Below are positions 55,557 through 64,000 of a stretch of DNA of 64,000 nucleotides, piece after piece (positions within the stretch are counted from its first letter, which is position 1; each line of letters begins with the position of its first letter). The DNA comes from Pictodentalium vernedei. Taxonomy: Eukaryota > Mollusca > Scaphopoda > Dentaliida > Dentaliidae. The translations under genes were made by a program, and so were the position numbers. Location: contig CM062297.1 of NCBI GenBank assembly GCA_031216915.1, forward strand, positions 541,096,971-541,160,970, given 5' to 3'. The notes beneath the pieces were generated by a model that worked only from the letters and a program-made list of their open reading frames with translations, was not told where the DNA came from and ran no database searches.

Positions 55557-58500
55557 ACATTGAAAGGATTTTGTTCAATTGTAATAAGAGGATGTCTTCC
55601 TCTGACTTTTATAATCATTCTATATGTAGTCAGTGTACTCGCACTAACTCCTGTTCTGTATGTGATGATTTCGATGACAACATGGGAAGCGTATGTCACG
55701 GTATGTTAGTGGGGAATTGGACATTCCGGTCCTTTCCCCGCAGGGTCACTCTACTTTATCAATTTCTATTTCAGACGATCAAGATTAGGGTGATGTATCC
55801 GTGATGTCTTCCAACAGTGTGCCTCCGTCGTCACAATTAATGAAGGGCTAGCGGAAAAGTGCTCATATAAATACGCCAATTGCCTAAGAGGACCCTAGTA
55901 GGTTCGACGGCCTTTGACGTCCGCTAGCTCGCCCGGTGTAGCATCCATTCATCGAATGGTTCGGCAGCCGGGTTCGTCCGTTGCGGTCTAGAAGGAGTTT
56001 TGGGGTGATGCGAGCACTATAAATCAACCAAATGCACACCCAGTGATGGCGGATTAGAGGGAGAACGGAGGAAGCCTTTTAGTCCGGTTCCTAGCTCGTT
56101 CAGGTCCATCCGGACGGCGAGCGAGAGAGGCCCCTCTCTCGTACAACATCTGGCCCCAGATGTTGTGGTACAAAATGTTTCGCATTCGGAGCATACGTCC
56201 GCCGCTCGGGACGCTCCGACATATAGTCAGTCCGGAGAGACTGTCAATAAGGCTTCCTCATTCTCATGGTAGCGCACACGACCGCTCTTGGCACTGTGAC
56301 CTCGGATATCCAGTCAGCTTCGCCAGTCAGAGAATCATCGGCGACCAGGTCACACCATCCGGTAGCCAGGGACACGAGGCCTGCAGACTCCGGACGTTCG
56401 CATAGGAAAGTGTGCGGGAGTCAACGTACACGGAGCTTCCGGCGGCAATGCATCGTAAGACCGCTACTGCACAGGCCTCGGGGACGGACGTGCTATCCTA
56501 AATAGCACAGCTTATCGCAGCATCCCAGCAACAACTGAATCTGTCGCATAATGTATTATCCGACGATGCTGGGTCGGGACGCTCCGCGGAAGCGGGTACG
56601 GACGTCCGCAAATTTCATCCGGTTCGACGGGATACCAAAAGGGATTCGGAGGATTTCGAGCTTTCCCTTTCGGAACAACATATGCTGTTGTGTATGTCAT
56701 CTGACTTGATCTTCTACAGGTTCTTTCGTCGGACCAGAATGCTGCGATGCCGGATAAGAAACTGATAGCGTCGGTGGACTTAGAAATTTTTGGTTCGGTT
56801 CAGGGACATCGTCCCTCAGTTCCGACATAGTCCAATAATGTCACACAAACTTTCGAATTATTGAACGACGCTATATATTTATTATTATATGTTTGCTATT
56901 ACCAAGCATTTCTGGTTTCTTGTTCGCAAAGTTACGGAGATGTCTTTCAAAAGTGTGCCTCTGTCGTCATAGTTAATGAAGAGCTAGCGGCAATAAGTGC
57001 TCATGGAATATGTCTATCGCCTAAGAGGTCCCTTGTAGGATCGACGGAGTGACATTCGCTAGCTCACCCGGTGTAGCGTACATTCGTCGAATGGTTCGGC
57101 TGCCGGGTTCGTCCGTTGCGGTCTAGGAAGGAGATTTGGGTGATGCGAGCACTATAATAGCTTTAGTACTCACCCAGTGACGGCGGATTGTGGACAGATC
57201 GGAGGAAGCCTGTTAGTCCGGTTCCTTGCTCATCCAGGTCCGTCCGGGCTGTGAGCGAGAGAGGTCCCTCTCTTGTCCAACAACATAAGGGACCGCATGT
57301 TGTGGTTCAGATATTTTACATTCGGAGCATATGTCCGCCGCTCGGGACGCTCCGTTTTATTGACGGTCCGAGAGACTGTCGATAATGCTTCCTCATCCTC
57401 ACAGCAGTGCACACGACCGCACATTGGCTACGTGACCTCGAGTATCCGACCAGTTTCGTCATTCAGTGATTCCACGGCGAACAGGTCACGCCATCCAGTA
57501 GCCAAGGGACACGAGGCCTATACACTCCGTTCGCTCGCATAATAGTAGTATGCACGGGGTAACGATCACGGAGCTTCCAGCGGCAATGCATCGTAAGACC
57601 GCTTCTCCACAGGCCTCAGTGACGGACGTGCTATCCAAGTTAGCACAGTTTTTCGCAGCATCCCAGCAATCGACAGTTTCTCGGTCGGATCAGGAATTAT
57701 CCGACGGCGCTGGGTCGGTGCGGTCCGCGGTTGCATTAGTTTCGGACGACTGAACGCTTTATAGGGTCCGACAGGATAGCGAAAGGGATTCGGACGATTT
57801 CAAGTTTTCCCTTTCGGAACATCGGAAGCTGCCATACATTTCTTCCGCCATTATCTTCCAGTGGTTGTTCCTTCGGACTACATTGCTGCGATGTTGGATA
57901 AGAGACTTATAGCGTCATTGGACACGGAATTTTGGACCGGTTCAGGGACATTGTCCCTGACTTACCGACACAGTCCAATAATGTCATTAGAACATGTGTA
58001 TTATTTATCAACACTATATATATATATAAGCTTGCTACCAAGCATGATAGTTTAGTTTCTTGTCCGCAATGCTCAATTCTGCCTTTTATCATTTATAGGA
58101 ATAATTTATTGTGGTAGAACAGGGCATAGCGAGAGTTCATATGCGTCTAGACGGCGTGGGTAAAGACTGCAAATTATCTTTTTTGCCGTCTATGTCTTTT
58201 CCAACCACAATGTTGGAAATGACAATGATGTCTAATAGACTTAACTTAGACGCTTTATCATACGTAATCCACCTTACTGAGGCGTTATCATTACGTCTTC
58301 AAGAGAAAGAATTCCGGGATATGATCCTCAATGTGATTTCTTTTGAGGGCAGTAGTTTGTTCACGTATAACTCCGCCCTTCAGTGGCTACCTGGAGTTGG
58401 TTAGACATGACGCAGCCCTAGCTACATCCACGCGCGTGGATAGAAAGGTGAAGAACTCTCTCAGAGTCGCTTCGGTCTCGGAGAAGCTTCTCTTCGACGG

Positions 58501-58560
58501 CAACTTTTCAGCAATCCATGAATTGCTCGATTTACACGTTCTCTTGTCTATCTACTGTAG
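55557..58560 (+). pseudogene. duplicated gag remnant of DIRS copy 3
   Basis: Two gag-derived segments (about 55800-56930 and 56935-58500) in the same arrangement as copy 1, with shared stops. Short coding-like remnants such as RHDAALATSTRVDRKVKNSL survive near 58400. The segment ends where reverse transcriptase should begin and passes directly to the RNase H relic. Confidence 0.8.
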
Positions 58561-59330
58561 CAAGAGATTCAGACTGGGGCAAACATTCGGTGGTTGACTC
58601 AGAGAGTGCCACTGCAGTTGCCGGATCCGAGTTTTATAATTATGACGGTTGCCAGTCAAACAGGTTGGGATGAAATATTGATCCCAACGGATTCGAAGTG
58701 CCAGGGTCTTTGGGTTCCGCAGTCTCTAGGCAAGCACTTATCTTCCACGGAATAATGTTTTTTAGGCTTGCTTTATGTCATTGGATGAACATTATTCAGA
58801 AACGCATGTCCAAATCCTGTCCGATAATACGACAGTAGTGGCGTATCTCCGGAACCAGGGAGGCACTCATTCGTTTCCGTTATTCAATTTAATGGAAAGA
58901 ATCCTTCTGTTTGTTATAGTACACCAAGTTCTGCTTTGGTCCATCATATTCCGGGTCGTCTGATTGTATTACCGGACTCCCTTTCGCTTATGGGTCGCTT
59001 GTTGCCGTCAGAATGGACTCTCAACAAACAAGTATTCAATCAGATTTGCTATCAATGGGAGCGCCCAATGATAATTTATTTACGACACAACTTGCTAATC
59101 AATTGCAGACGTATGTGTTTACATGTCCGGATCTCTGAGCTTATGTTGTTAACGCTCTATTGATCTGATAGGACGGAATGATAGGATATGCGTATCCTCC
59201 TGCGCTGTTGTTTCAGCAAGTATTGCTAAGATAAACAACCACAATACATTTCTGTTGATAACATCTCTGTCTTCACAGAGACCGTGGGTAAATTTACTCT
59301 GAGGTCTACTGTGGGACTTAACGCGAAAAC
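58561..59330 (+). pseudogene. RNase H / pol remnant of DIRS copy 3
   Basis: Aligns with 51590-52370. VQILSDNTTVVAYLRNQGGT survives near 58810, and LPSEWTLNKQVFNQICYQWE near 59005. Frameshifts break the rest. Confidence 0.78.
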
Positions 59331-60445
59331 TTCCTCCATGAGAGGATCTTTTTTCGCTGGGAAAAATCGTGTCATCTTCATCACAACCTGTAAGGTCTCA
59401 ACCTTCACGTATTCCGTTGTGTGGTCCTTATTGCATTGTAAGCATTGTACTGGACGAGCTTTGGACGCGATTTCTTACTGTAGGAGAACCTCTTCTTCGC
59501 TATACTATGCGGCTAAAGTGGAGGCTCTTCCGTCGTTGGTATAGGGATCACTATGTTGATATTGTTGATCCCTCCATACTAGTCATTGCAACTTTCTAGT
59601 ATACTTGTTTGACAAGATCTCCTGCAGCCTGTTACTATTAGGGTTATAGGTTTATGTTATCTCATACCTATGCACTCTATGATAGTTTACAATTGAGTCT
59701 TATGTCTCTTTATCTAAGTCAGTTAGTAACTTTTCGATAAATAGACTTAGAATTATTAGATTAAATTTCTATACGGAATTTAACTTTGGTTCTTATTTAG
59801 CTAAGTAATCATTTGAGCCTCTGGAAACAGTAGTTTTCAAATTCTGACCTTTTAGACAGTAATTCTGTTGGCTTCTCTTTTACTGAAGAGTCAGTGAGCT
59901 TCATGCACTATCGGTGGATGATTCTCACTTTCGTAGTTTCGGAATCACTACTTCCTTTACTATTTAGGTTGGATTTTTGCATAAGAGTCAGGCTCCTAAT
60001 AAATATCCGGAACCTATTGTTATTAAGGTCCTTCCGTCTTCGTACGGGCATAGGCCTTTACTCTGTCCGGTTAGAGTTTACGTATTTATAAACAGATATC
60101 TGTTTATTACTACGGGCGTAAGCTTCTTCTGTCTTTGATGCCTAATAGAAGGACGTTACGCTCCATTCTATTGCTAATGGATTCAATTAACTATCGATAC
60201 TGCTTAGGGTATATCATTGACTCAGCAGTTGTGCTTGAGATTTCGGCTCATGAAGTAAGAGTTCTTCTACATCTTGGGCTTACATTTATAGTGTCGCTAT
60301 TATAGATTTTTGAAGGCTGCTCATTGCGCTCAGCCATCCACATTCCTGAATTTTTATCTCAGAAATATCGAGTCCATTTCTGGAGGCCTCTATTGTTAGG
60401 TCTATTATCTACTGCTCAGAATGTCATTCACTTAACAGTTGCTAC
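59331..60445 (+). pseudogene. tyrosine recombinase remnant of DIRS copy 3
   Basis: Aligns with 52390-53481. Retains blocks around the arginine (about 59890) and the C-terminal H-x-x-R region (about 60245) with many lesions. It keeps CCGGAACC at 60008, which helps locate the frameshift in copy 2. Confidence 0.78.
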
Positions 60446-61040
60446 TATAGCTAGGTAGGCTGTCTGTTTCGGCAGTGACTCCGTTCTGCTGCCCTCTTCG
60501 CTCTGGGCTATTTGACCCAGGGCAAGAAAAAGGGGGGGGGGGGGGGGGGGGGGGGGAGAGGGTGTTCCCTTGGGTCACCTGTTTTACTATGAAAACAAGG
60601 GGATACCTCCTCCGGAGTTAGTAATTCTGAGCTGTTATTGGGATGGTTTTTTAGTGAGAAGTTTATGTTTTAAAAATTCATTCAGGTCTTAGTTTTTAAA
60701 GTATAGCTTTTGAATATAGTACGTGTCAACGGACGTTATTATACAATCCTCAAACACTTTTAAGAAGTATAAAGAGTCTCTATTCTCTAGACTTACTTTA
60801 TTTATTGGCTTACTTTAAAAATTATTAGTATAAGGATTATACTAGATATTAATAGAGTACATGGATGTATGATGCTCAATTTTGGAAGCTGTTGTATCTT
60901 TCTAATTTATCATAAATATGAAAGATACATGTAAGGCCTAATACTTCTTTTTCCCTAGAGGGGATGACTATTTTATATATTGAGTGTATTCCAACTTGCT
61001 CTATGTCCTTGGCCCTCCAGCCTTTTTACTATTCAGCTAT

Positions 61041-61122
61041 GTCTGGGTCATTGGTACAGTATAAAAATGTTAAAAAATTTATAGTAATTTATATATATTT
61101 TATACTTACCAATGACCCAGGC
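61041..61122. repeat. DIRS internal complementary region, copy 3
   Basis: Same structure as in copies 1 and 2; carries a CCCAGGC variant at its right edge. Confidence 0.85.
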
Positions 61123-61194
61123 GGGGATGGCCCTCCCAGGAGTTGGGAACTCATACCTCCCCGCTGAGTACATAGCGCTTACCAGGCACTGGTT

Positions 61195-61432
61195 ATAAGA
61201 ATGATTAATGGCGCCAATTTCGGAACGTCCTTGACACTGCGCATGCGCAGTAGAGGTGAAGTGTGGAGGGCCATTCAGGACATGTTTGCTTTGGTTTTAG
61301 ATGCAAATTTTGGGGATTGGGGGGCAAAATTTGTGTTTGGCCCTATATTTTAAGAGTTAGCACCAGCTATGTCTGGGTCATTGGTAAGTAAAAAAATTTA
61401 TAAATTTATAAATTACTATAAATTTTTTAACT
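61195..61432. repeat. right inverted terminal repeat of DIRS copy 3
   Basis: Inverse of 54479-54710. The terminal part shows AAAAAAATTTATAAATTTAT, a small local change relative to copies 1 and 2. Confidence 0.85.
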
Positions 61433-61684
61433 TTCAGTTGTTCCCAATGTGTTTGGACTTTTTGAAATTTAATTATTGTTCAGTGTTCGAATTTCCATAT
61501 CATTTATGGATCTTACCATCTTCCGAGAGTCCCAAAGACAAAATACCAAGGCACTTGAGCAGAGATTCCATGTTAACTTTTGGCTGCCCATGTTGGTTCA
61601 CTGATTGATCATCAGTAATGACTTCAGTTGTTTTTGTATATTCCTTCTTTTTCTGCATGCTGTGATTGCTTGTACTTTTTGTAG
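61433..61684. other. non-coding sequence ahead of exon B
   Basis: Unique-looking intron-type sequence with a pyrimidine-rich stretch (TTCCTTCTTTTTCTGC, about 61640) and an acceptor TTTTTGTAG at 61676-61684. Confidence 0.5.
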
Positions 61685-61815
61685 GGTAAAAGTTCGCTAC
61701 CAAGTAGTAGATCCAGCAGTAGAAGCAGCCCAAAATCGACTGGAAGCCATGAGGACAGGTCGCTACTTGGCACCAGCAAAGAAAAAGAATCTGAAATCTT
61801 CTGATAATAAAGAAG
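61685..61815 (+). CDS. putative host-gene exon B
   Basis: 131 bp between a TTTTTGTAG acceptor and a GTATGTC donor (61816 on). The first G completes a codon and 43 codons follow, reading VKVRYQVVDPAVEAAQNRLE then AMRTGRYLAPAKKK, ending in phase 1. The start phase fits the end phase of exon A (18272). The peptide has a helical, charged character and a basic stretch. I do not recognise the protein. Both exons on the same strand in matching phase support one gene. Confidence 0.6.
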
Positions 61816-62389
61816 GTATGTCAAGAAAGGTTGTTTTTGTTTGACTAAACTTTCTGCCGAGTAGCTGATTAGTAAATACAATAAAAACATGTTGCAGGCA
61901 TATTTATATTATAATTCTGGTTCTGCCTCAAGGGTCTCAATAACAACAATATCGGTTTTATTGAACTATTCTCTTAACTAGTCCAGTGCATTAAGCCCAT
62001 ATCTGATCCGTTGTTTGTAAAGTGCTGGAAGCTACATGTGTTCTTTAATACATTGGTATGCTCTTAACAAAACTAATCATTCTGTTTACATTTGAATTGT
62101 ATTCTTAACTGGAAAAGTGCTTTTATTTGTTAGAATTGGTTTACATGGGTTTGCCTTGTAACAGTTTATTTGAGAGTGCCTAGAGGCAGTCTCCAATAAT
62201 TTGTGACATGCCAAATCCATACCAAGAAAAAATTTCTACGTCTAAGAGAATAAGAAGCATTTCTATGGATTATGAAGTCTTCTAATTAAGGCACCAGTAC
62301 TTTTCAGGAGATCCTAAATAAGGGGGTTATTGCACTCAACCATTTAAATTTATTGGAGAGTGCCACATTCCTATACAGTCCATTCTCTT
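61816..62389. other. intron-like sequence, no feature
   Basis: No open frame of note and no repeat seen after the donor site of exon B. Confidence 0.5.
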
Positions 62390-62935
62390 ACATCTCATTA
62401 AAGGCATACACAAGTAGTTCTCAGGACATCTCTTGAGCAGGTTATACATGATTAGGTCCCAGACATCTCTTGAGCAATCATGACTGATATCTCTCTGCAA
62501 AGACAGCCAAGTCATCCACAATCATGTCTCTAACATTGCCCAAGTCATACATGATTTGGCCTCAGACATCCCTAACCAAGGGACACACTATTAGGTCTCA
62601 GACATATCTCAAGCAAACCATACATGATCAGATTTCAAACATCTGAGTTTATCATACATGATTAGGTCTTGTACATCTCTAAGCCAAGTTGTACTTGACA
62701 GGTGCCAGACATATATCCGCCAAGAAAGATGTGATTTGATCTTGGCGTTTCTTAACTGAGTTACATATCATAAGCTCTCAAGACATCTCTTTCTTATGTA
62801 GGTCTTGGATATCTCTCAAGTTTGCCATACATGACTAGGTCTCTGACACCTCTCAAGCATTTCACACACGGTTAGACCATATGCATCTCCCCACCAATAC
62901 ATACATGATTTTATCCTACAACACAAATGTATTAT
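62390..62935. repeat. degenerate minisatellite, ~50-60-bp unit
   Basis: About ten diverged units built around ATACATGATTAGGTCTCAGACATCTCTCAAGC. The units vary in length and sequence, so the array is old. Confidence 0.7.
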
Positions 62936-63028
62936 CTACAATACACACAAAAATGTCTAGACAATATACAAATCTGTATTGAGGGTAGCAAACACTCATG
63001 CGGTAATTTGATTCAGAAAAAGATCATT

Positions 63029-64000
63029 TTTAGCTCAACTTGACATCAAGTATGAGCTATTGGGATGGGTTGTGATCTGTTGTCAGTCCATCCATCTGTC
63101 CATCCATAATTCCTTTAGCACACCCTACAGACTGCAGCTCTCACCTGATCAGTCCCAGAATTCATACAGGGCTTTGGGACAATGTGGGGAGCTATTGAAT
63201 TTTTCCAAATTTCCGTGAAAAACATTGCCACCAGTTAGATTTGGCATATAAATTGTCAACAATACTACTGGCACACCCTACAAGCCTTATCTCTCAATGT
63301 GGAAGCTATTGAATTTTTCCGAATTTCATTGAAAAACATAGCTGCCAGTGGCCATCTTAGATTTGGCATATAAATTGTCAACAATTCTATTGGCACACCT
63401 TAACTCTCACCCAATCATTTTTAGGATGCAATTTGTAGCTGTGATGTGATGTCAAATTTCCTATGTAGGTTTGGTATGCTGTCTAGATGAAAGCTATCAA
63501 ATTTTTCTGAATTTCAGTGAAAAACATGCTCGCCAGCAGCCATCTTTGATTTGGCACATAAATTGTCAACAGTACCATTTACACACACCCTACAGGCCAC
63601 ATTTCTCACCCAATCTTTTTCAAATTTCATATGTAGCTTTGCTGTGATTTCTAGATGGGAGCTATCAAATTTGTCTGAATTGTTGAAAAAACATGGTTTC
63701 CAACGGGCATTTGGGATTTGGCATATAAATTGTTAACAAGTTAGTTAGCACGCCATACAGGCCACATCTGTCACCCGATCTTTTTCAAATTTCATGTGTA
63801 GCTTTGGTGTGATGTCTGCATGGTAGCCATCAAATTTTTCTGAATTTCGTTGGAAAACATGGTTACCAGCAGCCATGTTGGATTTGGCATATAAATTGTC
63901 AACATTTAATACAATTAATACACCCTACTGGTTGCATCCCTCACCCGATCTTTTTCAGATTTCACATGTAGTTTTGGGGTGATGTCTTTTCTACAGAAAC
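63029..64000 (+). mobile_element. hairpin-headed repeat (family H), 3' end outside window
   Basis: Head TTAGCTCAACTTGACATCAAGTATGAGCTA (shown in parts: AGCTCA...TGAGCT) forms a hairpin, and a CAGTCCATCCATCTGTCCATCC run follows. About four units of roughly 200 bp each carry ATTTGGCATATAAATTGTCA and a (C/G)CCAGCAGCCAT-TT motif. The first bases resemble family B, so it may be a distant relative. The window ends inside it. Confidence 0.5.

Larger units (their letters stand above)
54479..61432 (+). mobile_element. DIRS-like retrotransposon copy 3, defective (RT-less)
   Basis: Complete ends: left terminal repeat from 54479, directly abutting copy 2, and right repeat ending in TTTTTTAACTTT near 61432. 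The interior equals copy 1: duplicated gag, no reverse transcriptase, RNase H and recombinase relics, a poly-G tract at about 60533-60556 and an internal complementary region at 61041-61122. It cannot encode its own mobility, but its termini match those of copy 2, so trans-mobilisation is possible. Confidence 0.9.

Overview
The window is non-coding DNA of an animal, most likely a mollusc and probably a bivalve. The evidence is AT-rich sequence with dense nested repeats, DIRS-type tyrosine-recombinase retrotransposons, a Polinton, tRNA-derived SINEs whose central region resembles the MetaSINE domain, and several repeat families carrying GTCCGTC runs of a kind I associate with bivalve genomes. 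No species can be named from the sequence alone.

Only two short stretches look like host coding sequence: putative exons at 18169-18272 and 61685-61815, both on the + strand. Each has AG/GT splice borders and an open frame, and their phases match (phase 2 into phase 2). If they are adjacent exons, nearly everything between them is one intron of about 43.4 kb packed with transposons.

Layout from left to right: a defective DIRS copy entering from the left edge (1-6271); two near-identical Helentron-like non-autonomous elements (6626-8441 and 11844-13682) flanking a perfect 69-bp palindrome, an SGNH-hydrolase pseudogene and tandem repeats; a tandem-repeat tract (14.1-15.4 kb); a dead Tc1 element (15656-17155); exon A; a repeat with oestrogen-response-element-like palindromes, split by an old DIRS copy (18781-27137) that itself holds another Helentron-like element (25568-26901); further Helentron-like fragments; a complete-ended 16.9-kb Polinton (28274-45140, TSD AAGGGA) carrying a SINE and a 4.1-kb Helentron-like insertion; a second SINE; a nearly intact DIRS copy (46389-54478) with a duplicated 5' leader; a defective DIRS copy joined to it head to tail (54479-61432); exon B; a minisatellite; and the start of another repeat.

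The Polinton keeps readable packaging-ATPase and minor-capsid genes. Its polymerase and integrase are cut by an internal deletion that fuses their remnants head to head, and no major capsid or protease gene is seen. The DIRS copies form a natural set: one almost autonomous member with one nonsense codon and one frameshift, two relatives that lost the reverse transcriptase and duplicated gag but kept intact termini, and one older subfamily. Comparing them shows that the internal complementary region co-varies with each copy's own termini, as the DIRS circle model predicts. A second cross-family pattern is that several unrelated-looking repeat families begin with a hairpin closed by a GAA loop and, where the 3' end is visible, finish with an internal inverted copy of the 5' end followed by a short hairpin.
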